From the NCBI RefSeq assembly GCF_019857185.1, contig NZ_JAHWXP010000001.1:62001-126000 (forward strand): a stretch of 64,000 nt of DNA, in the 5' to 3' direction. The notes below the pieces were generated by a model, which was not told where the DNA came from, ran no database searches, and worked only from the letters and a program-made list of their open reading frames with translations. Source of the stretch: Alteriqipengyuania abyssalis. Its GTDB lineage: Bacteria; Pseudomonadota; Alphaproteobacteria; Sphingomonadales; Sphingomonadaceae. Each line of letters opens with the position of its first letter. Within the stretch, counting starts at the first letter, position 1. Of the stretch, positions 17,785 through 26,658 are shown in pieces. Position numbers and translations under genes: made by a program.

Positions 17785-18590
17785 GAATAGTCGTCCAGCT
17801 CGAAGGTGCCGCGAAACGCTTCGCTGGCAGGGCCGGCCATGTGAATGCCGCCTTCCTCGTCGTGGCGGATGGTCAGCGTGCCGCCGGGCAGCGTCACCTC
17901 GACCTCGGCATCGACCAGCCCCTGGCGATAGGCGACGGTCGCGGTGGCGCAGGCCCCGGTGCCGCACGCCAGCGTGAGCCCGGCACCGCGCTCCCACACA
18001 CGCAGCCGGATCGCCTTGCGCGACAGGATCTGCGCGACGTTGACGTTGATCCGCTCGGGAAACAGCGGGTCGGTCTCGATCTCCGGGCCCAGCGTCTCCA
18101 GCGGCACGGCGCGTGCGTCGTCGACGAAGAACACGATATGCGGGTTGCCGACATTCACCGCGCTCGGCCGTTCGAGCATGTCCCAGCCCAGCGGCATCTC
18201 TCGCGTGTCCATCGCGTAGGCGAGTGGGATGTCCTGCCAGTCGAACCGCGCGCGGCCCATTGCGGCTTCGGCCATGTTCTCGCCCGGGCGCACGCGAAGA
18301 GTGCCGCCGGCGGTGGCGATGCTGGCGGGCTGGCCATGCAGGACCGCGACCGCGCGGGTCGCGTTGCCGCATGCCTCCACCTCGCCGCCGTCGGCATTGT
18401 GGATCCGCATCGCGAGGTCCGCCTCGTCCGACGGGCGGAGTACGATCAGCTGGTCGAAGCCGATCCCGCGGTGCCGGTCCGCCAGCGCGCGGATTTGCGC
18501 GGTGTCGAGTGAGGGCAGGTCGATCTCGCGCCCGTCGAGGATCACGAAATCATTGCCCAGGCCGTGCATCTTGATGAAGGGAAGGCGCAT
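17781..18590 (-). CDS. dapF: DapF, diaminopimelate epimerase
   Basis: Interconverts LL- and meso-diaminopimelate for lysine and peptidoglycan synthesis. The 269-residue enzyme has both catalytic cysteines: NADGGEVEACGNATR near residue 71 and ACGTGACATATVA near residue 213, plus the N-terminal KMHGLGNDFVILD. The start at MRLPFIKMHG was chosen; a GTG four codons upstream is possible. It is the first gene of the minus-strand dapF-mtaB-ftsY cluster. Confidence 0.96.
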   Translation of the reverse strand: MRLPFIKMHGLGNDFVILDGREIDLPSLDTAQIRALADRHRGIGFDQLIVLRPSDEADLAMRIHNADGGEVEACGNATRAVAVLHGQPASIATAGGTLRVRPGENMAEAAMGRARFDWQDIPLAYAMDTREMPLGWDMLERPSAVNVGNPHIVFFVDDARAVPLETLGPEIETDPLFPERINVNVAQILSRKAIRLRVWERGAGLTLACGTGACATATVAYRQGLVDAEVEVTLPGGTLTIRHDEEGGIHMAGPASEAFRGTFELDDYS

Positions 18591-18668
18591 AGTTCTGCGC
18601 ACTTATGGCGGGGTGGCCCCCGCGTAAAGGCCGTGCGCGTATAATGCGAGGTGTGCGGCGCGTGAGGC

Positions 18669-20351
18669 TCAGGCGCTCTTTCGGTGGTCGGGATCGGGAG
18701 CGGGCTGCGCGCCGGTTGCCACCGCGTTTTCGGCAAGCAGGTCGAGCTCGCTCAGCCGCTTGACCACGGCTGCCGCATCTTCCGGCTTGCCGTAGAGATA
18801 GCCCTGGCCCTTCATCTCCCCCATGCCGCGCAGGGTTTCCAGGATCGAAGCATCTTCGATCCCCTCGGCGGTAATGGGAATCTGGAGGCCCTGGCCCAGC
18901 GAGACGAGCGTGTTGACTATGTGATCCTGTTGCTCGCGATTGTGCATCAGCTCAGGCGAGGCCTGCGCCACGCGGCGCAGCTCGCCGACGAAACTCTTGT
19001 CGATCTTGACGCGGTCGAAGGGCAGGGTGCGCAGCTGGGTGAGGGTGGAAAAGCCGGTTCCGAAATCGTCGAGGCTGACACGCACGCCCAGGTTCTTCAG
19101 GCTGACGATCATCGTCTGCACCGCGGCGAGGTTTTCCTGCAGGCAGGCTTCGGAAATCTCCACGTCCAGCCGGTGGGGCGGAAAGTCGCTGCCCAGCAAC
19201 AGCTTCAGCAATTTCTGCGGCAGCCACGGATCGCGCAGCTGAACCGGAGAGATATTGATCGACAGGGTCAGGCTGGGGCTCCAGCTCTGGGCGTCGATCA
19301 GTGCGCGGCGGATCAGCATTTCGGACAGCGGGCCGATCAGGCCGCAATTTTCGGCGATCGGAATAAAGATATCCGGGCTGACTTCGCCCAGTTCCGCCGA
19401 ATGCCAGCGGGCGAGCATTTCGAAGCCGACCAGTTGCCCGGTCTCAAGGTCGATCTGCTGTTCGTAATGAGGGGTGAACTCGCCGCGTTCGAGCCCGGCG
19501 CGAATCGCCGTTTCCATCTCGCGTCTAATCCGCGCCTCGGCCTCCATCGAAAGATCGAACCAGCAGAACCGGTTCCGGCCTTCCTTCTTGGCCTGATACA
19601 TTGCGAGGTCGGCGCGACGCATCAGTTTGCGCGCCGCCGTTTCCAAATTCTCGATCGGCTCTTCGGGCCGGTGAACCGCGATACCTACCGAAATGGTCAC
19701 CTCGAGCGAACCGACCTCGGTATCGATCGGCCTGGCAATATTGCCGGTCATCTCGCATGCCCACAGTTCCAGACTGTCGGGATCATCCTTTACCAGCGGC
19801 ATGATGAACGCAAATTCGTCGCCACCCAGGCGCGCACAGTCCCCGCCGGGCGGCGTCATCGACTTGAGCCTGCGGGAGACTTCCAGCAGCACCTCGTCGC
19901 CGGCCTGGTGACCATTGGTGTCGTTGATCTCCTTAAAGCCATCGAGATCGATCATCACAAAACCAGCAGCGTACTGCGTGTCGCCAATCGCGGCGAGGGC
20001 GTTCATCATTTTCTCGGTCGCGCAGCGGCGGTTGAGGCAGCCGGTGAGAGGGTCGATCTGCGAAAGGTGTCGCGCCTGTTCTTCGGCCTCGCGGCGCTGC
20101 TCGATCTCCTTGCGCAGATCGACATAGCGACGCCAGCCGAAGATGATCAGCGCGATATTGAGCAGCAGGGCGTTGACGAGTGCGGTATCGGGCGGTGTGG
20201 CGCTGCTGTCGAGCCAGTGCCGCGCGACCTGCGGCATCACGGTGCCGCCGATGCCGACGAACAGGATGATCGCCGCAGTGGCGATGCCCAGCATCACCAC
20301 GTCGCGCTGCGCCTTGTCGAGGCGGGGCAGATCGTCGACCTTGTCACCCAT
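18669..20351 (-). CDS. GGDEF-EAL cyclic-di-GMP turnover membrane protein
   Basis: About 560 residues: two membrane helices near the N-terminus, then a short coiled segment, a GGDEF domain (LARLGGDEFAFIM motif intact near residue 185) and an EAL domain. The EAL domain keeps its key residues: ExLxR as GFEMLARW, NISPVQLRD, EISEACL, LDDFGTGFS, KIDKSF and the late E and Q (AEGIE; KGQGY), so phosphodiesterase activity is plausible. The RxxD inhibition site before GGDEF reads PGGD, so product inhibition may be lost. No periplasmic sensor domain is visible between the helices. Which activity dominates cannot be read from sequence. Confidence 0.92.
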   Translation of the reverse strand: MGDKVDDLPRLDKAQRDVVMLGIATAAIILFVGIGGTVMPQVARHWLDSSATPPDTALVNALLLNIALIIFGWRRYVDLRKEIEQRREAEEQARHLSQIDPLTGCLNRRCATEKMMNALAAIGDTQYAAGFVMIDLDGFKEINDTNGHQAGDEVLLEVSRRLKSMTPPGGDCARLGGDEFAFIMPLVKDDPDSLELWACEMTGNIARPIDTEVGSLEVTISVGIAVHRPEEPIENLETAARKLMRRADLAMYQAKKEGRNRFCWFDLSMEAEARIRREMETAIRAGLERGEFTPHYEQQIDLETGQLVGFEMLARWHSAELGEVSPDIFIPIAENCGLIGPLSEMLIRRALIDAQSWSPSLTLSINISPVQLRDPWLPQKLLKLLLGSDFPPHRLDVEISEACLQENLAAVQTMIVSLKNLGVRVSLDDFGTGFSTLTQLRTLPFDRVKIDKSFVGELRRVAQASPELMHNREQQDHIVNTLVSLGQGLQIPITAEGIEDASILETLRGMGEMKGQGYLYGKPEDAAAVVKRLSELDLLAENAVATGAQPAPDPDHRKSA

Positions 20352-20538
20352 GAGGCGTGGCAATCTTCATCCTGAGAATGCAGTTTTCCGTCCGGTTCGA
20401 CTCACTTTTGGCAGCAGGTCTTGAAAATCGGGTAAATGCGCCGTGCGAAAGTCGCGCCGATTGTGGTTTGCGTGCGATGGACCCTCGGCACGATCATGCG
20501 TTCTCCCCGAGGACGCTACAGATTCAAGGGAGCAGACA

Positions 20539-20946
20539 TTGCGCTACTGGCTGATGAAATCGGAACCCGACGTTTATGGGTGGGACGATCTGGAAAAGGA
20601 AGGCACCGGCGTGTGGGACGGTGTCCGCAGCCATCAGGCGAAGAACAACCTCGCCGCGATGGAGGTGGGCGACCAGGCGTTCTTCTACCACTCCAATATC
20701 GGGCGCGAGATCGTCGGCATCGTCGAAATCGTCGAGGCTCACATGACCGACCCGACCGACGATACGGGCAAGTGGGCTGCGGTGCGGGTAAAGCCCAAGA
20801 CCAAGCTTCCCAGCGTCGTGACCCTGAAACAGGTCAAGGCGGAGCCCCAGCTGGCCGAAATGCAGCTGGTCAAGCTGTCGCGCCTTTCGGTGGCCGAGGT
20901 GATGCCGGACGAGTGGTCGATCATCCTCGAAATGGCGGGTGTCTGA
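20539..20946 (+). CDS. EVE domain protein (THYN1-like)
   Basis: A 135-residue EVE/PUA-like fold protein beginning YWLMKSEPDVYGWDDL and containing WDGVRSHQAKNNLAAMEVGD and the HSNIGREIVGI strand, the family hallmarks. EVE domains bind modified bases in DNA or RNA; the bacterial role is not settled. The start is TTG, chosen because AAGGGAG lies 8 nt upstream and the family begins exactly there. A longer ATG-less extension is unlikely. Confidence 0.9.
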   Translation: MRYWLMKSEPDVYGWDDLEKEGTGVWDGVRSHQAKNNLAAMEVGDQAFFYHSNIGREIVGIVEIVEAHMTDPTDDTGKWAAVRVKPKTKLPSVVTLKQVKAEPQLAEMQLVKLSRLSVAEVMPDEWSIILEMAGV

Positions 20947-21061
20947 CGCGGCTTTCGCGCACTCCGATGCGCGGCGTTTGTTCCGAAATTATGATAGGTG
21001 GAGCGCCGTGACGCGCTGGTCGCAAGCGGCACTCGCTTGGGCGCATCCGACCCTGCCAAAG

Positions 21062-21087
21062 GGAACGTAAACCCCTGTTTCCCGGTT
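21062..21087 (+). promoter_or_regulatory. Candidate EcfG (general stress) promoter of the csbD-like gene
   Basis: GGAAC (21062-21066) is followed after 16 nt by CGGTT, close to the alphaproteobacterial EcfG consensus GGAAC-N16/17-CGTT, and lies 49 nt before a CsbD-family gene, a common EcfG target. One base departs from the consensus. Confidence 0.42.
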
Positions 21088-21135
21088 TCTTTATCACATC
21101 GGCGCTGATGCCGACGCATGAGATGGAGAACGCAA

Positions 21136-21306
21136 ATGGGTGAACTGAAGAGCAAGGTCGAAGGTAACGTCAACGAAGCCATCGGCAAGGTCAAGAAGCA
21201 GTCCAACGATCCCGAAACGCGCGCCGAAGGCCGCGGTCAGGAAGTGAAGGGCAAGGCCCAGCAGGCCAAGGGCGAAGTCCAGGGCGCGCTCGGCGACGAT
21301 ATCTGA
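21136..21306 (+). CDS. CsbD family stress-response protein
   Basis: A 56-residue hydrophilic Lys/Glu/Gln-rich protein with the family pattern VEGNVNEAIGKVKKQSNDP and GQEVKGKAQQAKGEVQ. CsbD-like proteins are induced by general stress; their molecular function is unknown. GGAG lies 8 nt before the ATG. A strong terminator follows, so it is a single-gene unit. Confidence 0.93.
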   Translation: MGELKSKVEGNVNEAIGKVKKQSNDPETRAEGRGQEVKGKAQQAKGEVQGALGDDI

Positions 21307-21325
21307 TCGTCACGCAGTGAAGTGA

Positions 21326-21363
21326 AAAGAGGGGCGGTGCCATTGCGGCGCCGCCCCTTTTTC
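21326..21363 (+). terminator. Rho-independent terminator after the csbD-like gene
   Basis: GGGGCGG pairs with CCGCCCC around a 13-nt loop, preceded by an A run and followed by five Ts. It can serve both strands, as the convergent ThDP enzyme gene ends just beyond. Confidence 0.87.
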
Positions 21364-21369
21364 GTCGCG

Positions 21370-23049
21370 TCAGGCCTTTGCGCGCAGACCGCTGACGGTC
21401 GCGCCGCTTGCAGCGAGCTGTTCGATGTCGATCTTCGCGTGGATCAGCCGCAATCCCTTGCGTCCCTTCGCCTCGATCAGGGCATCCTCGAATTCGCCGG
21501 TGGTTGCGGCAGTCGCGCTCCAGGCACCGAAACTCGCGGCGAAGGCCGCAAAGTCTGGATTGACCAGGTGGGTGGCAGAGATCCGTTCGGGAAACTCGCG
21601 TTCCTGATGCATCCGGATCGTGCCGTAGCCGCTGTTATCGACCACGATCGCCAGAAGATCGCAGCCCGCCTGCGCCGCGCTCGCCAGTTCCTGCCCGTTC
21701 ATCAGGAAATCGCCATCGCCCGCCACGGCGACCACGGTCCGCTCCGGAAAACGCTGCGCCGCCGCGACCGCTGCGGGCACGCCATACCCCATCGCGCCGC
21801 AGGTCGGCGCGAGCTGGCTGGGATAGCCCTCGTAACGCCAGTAGCGGTGCCACCAGCCGGCGAAATTGCCCGCACCGTTGCAGATGATCGTATCGGCGGG
21901 CAGCGTATCGCGCATGAACTGCACGCAGGCCGCGAGGTCGAGCGGGTAGGTGTCGCTCGGTGTCGCTGTGGCCCACTCGGCCCATTCCTGGTGCGCTTGT
22001 GCACCCGCGTCGAACGGCAGCGGATCCTCGCCCGCCCATAGCGCCGCGCTCTCTGCAAATTCGTCCATGCTGGCGCAGATGGAGAGGTCGGCGGGGTAGA
22101 CGCTGCCGATTTCCGCAGGATCGGGATGGACGTGGATCAGCGTGCGCTCCTTGTCCTCCAGCGGCGGGATGCGGTAGCTGTCGGTGGTTGCCTCGCCCAG
22201 CCGCGCGCCGACCACCAGCAGCAGGTCGGCCGCCTTGACCCGCTCTACCAGCTTGGGGTTCGGGCCATAGCCCAGGTTCCCCGCATAGACCGGAGAGGAT
22301 GGCGAAATCGCATCCTGCCGGCGGAACGCTGTCGCCACCGGCAGGCCCAGCCGCTCGGCAAACAGCTGGAAATACTCGCGGGATTTGGTGTTCCAGCCCG
22401 CTCCGCCGATGATCGCGAGCGGCGCGGCGGCATCGCCGATCAGCGCCATCATCGCCTGCATCGCATCGGGGCAGGGTGCCTGCGCGGGCCGCGTCACAGC
22501 CGCCCGGGGAAGCGCTTCGGTCGCGTCGTAAAGCATGTCTTCGGGCAGGGCGAGCACCACCGGGCCGGGCCGCCCGGAGATCGCGGTGGCATAGGCACGC
22601 GCGATATATTCGGGAATCCGGTCCGCCCGGTCGATCCGCGCGCTCCACTTGGAGATCGGCGCGAAAAATGCCGGGAAGTCGATCTCCTGAAAACCCTCGC
22701 GATCGCGCATGTCGCGCCCGACGTCGCCGATGAACAGGATCATCGGCTGGCTGTCCTGCATGGCGACATGCACCCCGATGCTGGCATTGGTTGCGCCCGG
22801 CCCGCGGGTGACGAAGGCAACGCCGGGCCGCCCCGATCCCGCAGCATTCATCGCGCCGTCGGCACAGGCCATGAACGCGGCGCCGCCTTCCTGCCGGCAG
22901 GTCGTCACATTGATCTGCGGAACATCGACCAGCGCGTCGAGCACCGGGAGAAAGCTCTCGCCCGGGACGGTGAAGATGCGATCGCAACCCTGCGCAGCAA
23001 GGCAATCGACGAGCAGGCGCGCAGCCTGCGGAGTTTTGTGGTCAGCCAT
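21370..23049 (-). CDS. Thiamine-diphosphate enzyme, acetolactate synthase-like
   Basis: ThDP-dependent enzyme of 559 residues in the acetohydroxyacid synthase/benzoylformate decarboxylase group. The N-terminal Glu that activates ThDP is in TCRQEGGAAFMACA; the PYR domain has FVTRGPGATNA; the C-terminal ThDP-binding motif is GDGDFLMNGQELASAAQAGCDLL ending in VDNSG (GDG to N). The family annotation 'acetolactate synthase-like' is structural; no small regulatory subunit (ilvH) is adjacent, so a biosynthetic AHAS role is doubtful. The start MADHKTPQAARLL fits the family. Confidence 0.88.
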   Translation of the reverse strand: MADHKTPQAARLLVDCLAAQGCDRIFTVPGESFLPVLDALVDVPQINVTTCRQEGGAAFMACADGAMNAAGSGRPGVAFVTRGPGATNASIGVHVAMQDSQPMILFIGDVGRDMRDREGFQEIDFPAFFAPISKWSARIDRADRIPEYIARAYATAISGRPGPVVLALPEDMLYDATEALPRAAVTRPAQAPCPDAMQAMMALIGDAAAPLAIIGGAGWNTKSREYFQLFAERLGLPVATAFRRQDAISPSSPVYAGNLGYGPNPKLVERVKAADLLLVVGARLGEATTDSYRIPPLEDKERTLIHVHPDPAEIGSVYPADLSICASMDEFAESAALWAGEDPLPFDAGAQAHQEWAEWATATPSDTYPLDLAACVQFMRDTLPADTIICNGAGNFAGWWHRYWRYEGYPSQLAPTCGAMGYGVPAAVAAAQRFPERTVVAVAGDGDFLMNGQELASAAQAGCDLLAIVVDNSGYGTIRMHQEREFPERISATHLVNPDFAAFAASFGAWSATAATTGEFEDALIEAKGRKGLRLIHAKIDIEQLAASGATVSGLRAKA

Positions 23050-23186
23050 CCGCCCGCGTCTAGAGCGGGCTGCGGCGGTGGGCAATCATCCCGCGCGTTA
23101 ACGCTTGAACGCGGGCAGTGTCCCACCGGCGGACGGGTAGGAGGGGCCGCTCGCCAATCCTTACCAAAAGGTTAAGCCTCGTGGAC

Positions 23187-23378
23187 ATGAGACGTTCGCT
23201 TGTCCTTACAAACGAATCGGCGCGGCACCCTTTCCGCGCCTCGCTGCCCGTGCGGCCCGATCTGAGGCGCGACCTGATTGTCCGGCGCACGCGCTGGTCC
23301 TTCGGGCGAAGCGACTGGGCCGGCTTTCTCGGCGCCTATGTCGTGTGCCTTGCCGGCGCGCTGATGTTCATCTTCTAG
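23187..23378 (+). CDS. Small membrane protein of unknown function
   Basis: A 63-residue reading frame starting MRRSLVLTNESARHPF, basic in its first 45 residues with one C-terminal hydrophobic helix (WAGFLGAYVVCLAGALMFIF). It lies in the gap between two minus-strand genes, with its stop overlapping the stop of the convergent transporter by 4 nt. There is no strong SD. The clean C-terminal membrane helix argues for a real tail-anchored protein, but comparison with relatives would be needed to be sure. Confidence 0.45.
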   Translation: MRRSLVLTNESARHPFRASLPVRPDLRRDLIVRRTRWSFGRSDWAGFLGAYVVCLAGALMFIF

Positions 23379-24688
23379 TCGAGGTGGACGCTCGGCAGAT
23401 GCTCCTCGGCGTGGAGCTTGCGGGCCATCCAGCAGGTAATCAGGCATAGCGCCACGCTGGCGAGCAGCTGTTCTGCGATCGATATGCCCAGATAGGTCAT
23501 GACCAGGGCCAGCACCGATCCGAACACCATGTAGCTGGAACTGATCACATTGGTTGCCGCGATGGTGCGCGAGGCCATGTTCCCCGCCACCCGGGTGGTC
23601 AGGAAGGCGTAAAGCGGCACCACGAAGATGCCTCCGGCGACCGAGATCATCAGCAGGTTGACCAGCAAAACCCACGCCAGCGGGTAGGTCAGAAACTCGG
23701 GCACGGTCAGGAAGGGGCCTTCGAGGCCGGTCGGCCACTGGCGCACGAACACGTAGAACAGGACGAGGAAAAATCCCATCGCCACCACCCCTGCGGGGGC
23801 ATGCCGGGCCGAAACCTCGCCCTTCAGCAGGTGATTGATCACTACCGATCCGATCGCGATCCCGATCGAGAACATTACGATGAACAGCGTCGCGACTTCC
23901 TTGTTGGCGTGGATCACGTTCTTCACCAGCGGGGGGAACTGGATGAACAGGATCGCGCCGACCATCCAGAACACGCTGATCGAAAGCGTGGCCAGCCACA
24001 CGACCCGGTCTTTCCGGACCGAGCGGATAAGCGCGATGGAAGAGCGCAGGATGTTCCAGTCGATCGGTTCGATCTCGCCCAGCGCCGGGGCTGCCGGGAT
24101 CTGGCGGCTCATCGCGTATCCGACCAGCGCGGTCATGATGATCGCCACCATCGCGGCCTCCACCGGAATCCAGCCTGCGATGATCGTGCCGAAAAGGATC
24201 GCGACATAGGTGCCCGCCTCGACCAGGCCGGTGCCTGCCAGCACCTCGGTCTTGCGCAGATGCTGCGGCAGGATCGCGTATTTGATCGGCCCGAGAAAGG
24301 TCGATTGCAGCCCTGCCAGAAACAGCGCGAACAGCATCAGGGGCACCGCCACGCTGTGCACCAGCGTATCCTGCCAGGCCAGGAAAAGCCCGGCTGCGCC
24401 GATGGTCATGATGCCGATCTCGCACAGCTTGACCGTGCGGATGATCTTCGCCTTGTCGCGCATGTCCGCCAGCTGGCCGGCGATCGCGGACACCACGATG
24501 AACGGACCGATGAACAGCCCGGTCGCGATCGCGCTGAACACGGTTTCCGTCTCGGGGTCGCTGTATACCGCGTACACCACGAACAGGACCATCGCGGTCT
24601 TGTAGAGATTGTCGTTGAAAGCGTTGAGCAGCTGTGTGCAGAACAGCGGCAGAAAGCGCCGCCGTCGCAGCAATCTCAACGTCGTCAT
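23375..24688 (-). CDS. MFS transporter, LplT-like
   Basis: A 437-residue, 12-helix major-facilitator protein. The N-terminus RRRRFLPLFCTQLLNAFNDNLYKTAMVLF and the segments GQLADMRDKAKIIR and LGPIKYAILPQHL match the lysophospholipid transporter LplT group, which returns lysophospholipids for reacylation. The ATG at 24688 was chosen because GGAGTGG sits about 7 nt upstream. The acyltransferase domain often fused to LplT in proteobacteria is absent. Substrate is inferred only from family resemblance. Confidence 0.8.
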   Translation of the reverse strand: MTTLRLLRRRRFLPLFCTQLLNAFNDNLYKTAMVLFVVYAVYSDPETETVFSAIATGLFIGPFIVVSAIAGQLADMRDKAKIIRTVKLCEIGIMTIGAAGLFLAWQDTLVHSVAVPLMLFALFLAGLQSTFLGPIKYAILPQHLRKTEVLAGTGLVEAGTYVAILFGTIIAGWIPVEAAMVAIIMTALVGYAMSRQIPAAPALGEIEPIDWNILRSSIALIRSVRKDRVVWLATLSISVFWMVGAILFIQFPPLVKNVIHANKEVATLFIVMFSIGIAIGSVVINHLLKGEVSARHAPAGVVAMGFFLVLFYVFVRQWPTGLEGPFLTVPEFLTYPLAWVLLVNLLMISVAGGIFVVPLYAFLTTRVAGNMASRTIAATNVISSSYMVFGSVLALVMTYLGISIAEQLLASVALCLITCWMARKLHAEEHLPSVHLD

Positions 24689-24814
24689 AAATCCACTCCG
24701 GCGCGCATGGCCGCACCTCTTGCCTGCCACGCGTTAGAACAGGCCAGCGACATGCGCAAAGGGTGATGACGCTTTTTCTGGGAGCCTGCATCGACTAGGG
24801 GCATTCACCAAGAG

Positions 24815-25384
24815 ATGCTGACACTTCCCAACCTGCTCACCCTGTCACGGATCCTCGCCGTGCCGTTGCTCGTCCTGTTCCTGTGGTGGCCGGACTGGCA
24901 ACTCGGGTATGCGCTGGGCTTCGTGCTGTACTGCGCGGCGGCGATAACCGATTATTTCGACGGCATGCTCGCCCGTTCGCAGGGGACCGTGTCCAAGCTG
25001 GGCCAGTTTCTGGACCCAATCGCGGACAAGATCATGGTTGCGGCGGTAATCCTGATCCTGACCGCCAAAGGCGGGCTCACGGGGCCGATCGTCGGCGACG
25101 CCCACGTTATTGCGGGGCTGATCATCCTGATGCGCGAGATTATCGTGTCGGGTCTGCGCGAATTTCTCGGCGGTATTCAGGTCTCGGTCCCGGTTAGCCG
25201 GCTCGCCAAGTGGAAGACCACGCTGCAGCTGATCGCGCTGGGGACGCTGATCCTGGCCGGCGTGTTCCACGAGATCGAGCCGATCCGGTGGGCAGGGCTG
25301 GGCGCCTTGTGGGTTGCCGCAGTCCTGACCTGCGTGACCGGCTACGATTACCTGCGTGTCGGGCTGCGCCACATGGATACGTGA
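24815..25384 (+). CDS. pgsA: PgsA, phosphatidylglycerophosphate synthase
   Basis: CDP-alcohol phosphatidyltransferase that makes phosphatidylglycerol phosphate from CDP-diacylglycerol and glycerol 3-phosphate. The catalytic signature DGxxARxxxxxxxxGxxxDxxxD is complete (DGMLARSQGTVSKLGQFLD then PIADK, residues about 50-72). It begins LTLPNLLTLSRI, the usual pgsA start, has 189 residues and about five helices. It is followed by a perfect inverted repeat. Confidence 0.95.
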   Translation: MLTLPNLLTLSRILAVPLLVLFLWWPDWQLGYALGFVLYCAAAITDYFDGMLARSQGTVSKLGQFLDPIADKIMVAAVILILTAKGGLTGPIVGDAHVIAGLIILMREIIVSGLREFLGGIQVSVPVSRLAKWKTTLQLIALGTLILAGVFHEIEPIRWAGLGALWVAAVLTCVTGYDYLRVGLRHMDT

Positions 25385-25412
25385 TTCGCACGCAAGAAAT
25401 TGTGCGAATCAC
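25381..25412. repeat. Perfect 11-bp inverted repeat after pgsA
   Basis: GTGATTCGCAC and GTGCGAATCAC flank a 10-nt loop, starting at the pgsA stop codon. No T run follows, so it may be a 3'-end stabilising hairpin, a weak terminator or an operator for the diguanylate cyclase gene 100 nt downstream. Confidence 0.75.
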
Positions 25413-25514
25413 TACCCAACTTCTTTCAGGTTTGTCTAAGTGACGGTTCCAAAAGGGGTAAAAATTCTTCGCTCGGTTAGCATCGGTGAAAGCTTCTTCG
25501 CGCCATAAAGGGGC

Positions 25515-26657
25515 ATGGCGACGAACCCCACGATAGAGGCGAACCCACCGGTAGCGACCTTGTTGCAGCGAATCGGGCTGCCGCGTCTGCGGTGGCCGCG
25601 TCTGGTGGCAGACAACTCCGAAATGCCGGCATCTGCGCAGATCGATCCGCGCGCGCGTCGTCGGCTGCTGGACGAGATCAGCAACTTCCTGATCGAGCAT
25701 GATCTTGAGGTCACACCGTCCAACCTGCTTGCGGCGCATGAGGCCTGTTCGGGCATCAATCCACGGCTGGCACGCAGGATCGAGTGGCGTCGCGAACAAG
25801 GCGAGCCGATCACCCAGACATGGCTCGAGGAGGCCACCGTGGTGGATCCTTGCGCGGGTAAGAAATCGATCGAAGATCTGGCGAAGGATATGGAACGCGG
25901 GATCGACGAGCTGTCGCGTGCGTCCAAGTCGATGCGCCGGGCGACCTCGGACTACGGCGACGAGCTTGAGCGCCGTGTCGATGATCTGCAGGGGCCGTGC
26001 GACACTGAAGAGCTGATCTCCACGCTCTCGAATTTTGCCGAGGCGATGATTGCGCGGTCACGCCAGACCGAGGAAGAACTGAAGGCGAGCGAACGCGAAA
26101 CGGCCAAGCTGCGCAGGAACCTGGATCGCGCTCGGCAGGATGCGCAGGTCGACTACCTCACAGGGTTGCCCAATCGCCGGGCCTTCGAAGAAGTTCTGGA
26201 AACATCCTATCGCGAGGCCCAGGACACTGGCGAGCCGTTGAGCGTGGCCTTCTGCGACATCGACCGGTTCAAGACAATCAACGACACACACGGTCATGAA
26301 GCGGGCGACCGGATCATTCGCGAGATTGCTGAGACGCTGTCGAGTCTTTGCACGAAAGACTGCTACATCGCGCGGCATGGGGGCGAGGAATTCGTTCTGC
26401 TCTTCAGGGGCGTAGAGCCGCAAGATGCACTCGCTCAGCTTGATGAGGCGCGCGAAGCGCTCGCATCGCGGCGAATGGTCAATCGGCGTACCGAAAAGCC
26501 GTTCGGCATGGTGACCTTTTCAGGCGGCATAGCCGATGTGCTGCAGTGCGCCGATCCGCGCGAGGCTCTCGCCGCTGCAGACCAAGCGCTCTATTGTGCG
26601 AAGCGCAGCGGGCGGAACCGAATTCGCCTTGCAGGCGAGCAATCGCGCGCTGCCTAG
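25515..26657 (+). CDS. GGDEF diguanylate cyclase, cytoplasmic
   Basis: A 380-residue protein making cyclic di-GMP. The first 170 residues are soluble, helical and charged, with a coiled-coil run (RQTEEELKASERETAKLRRNLDRARQD) leading into the GGDEF domain: DYLTGLPNRRAF, FCDIDRFKTINDTHGHEAGD and the active site RHGGEEFVLLF (GGEEF). The inhibitory RxxD site reads CTKD, so feedback control may be lost. No membrane helix is seen. The N-terminal domain is not one I recognise. Confidence 0.92.
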   Translation: MATNPTIEANPPVATLLQRIGLPRLRWPRLVADNSEMPASAQIDPRARRRLLDEISNFLIEHDLEVTPSNLLAAHEACSGINPRLARRIEWRREQGEPITQTWLEEATVVDPCAGKKSIEDLAKDMERGIDELSRASKSMRRATSDYGDELERRVDDLQGPCDTEELISTLSNFAEAMIARSRQTEEELKASERETAKLRRNLDRARQDAQVDYLTGLPNRRAFEEVLETSYREAQDTGEPLSVAFCDIDRFKTINDTHGHEAGDRIIREIAETLSSLCTKDCYIARHGGEEFVLLFRGVEPQDALAQLDEAREALASRRMVNRRTEKPFGMVTFSGGIADVLQCADPREALAAADQALYCAKRSGRNRIRLAGEQSRAA

Positions 26658-26658
26658 C

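Noticed and set aside
16609-18372. 587-residue frame that would fuse an N-terminal domain to MtaB
   Set aside because: The extra 196 residues are dapF read out of frame; a TTG start in the dapF stop overlap gives the normal MtaB length.
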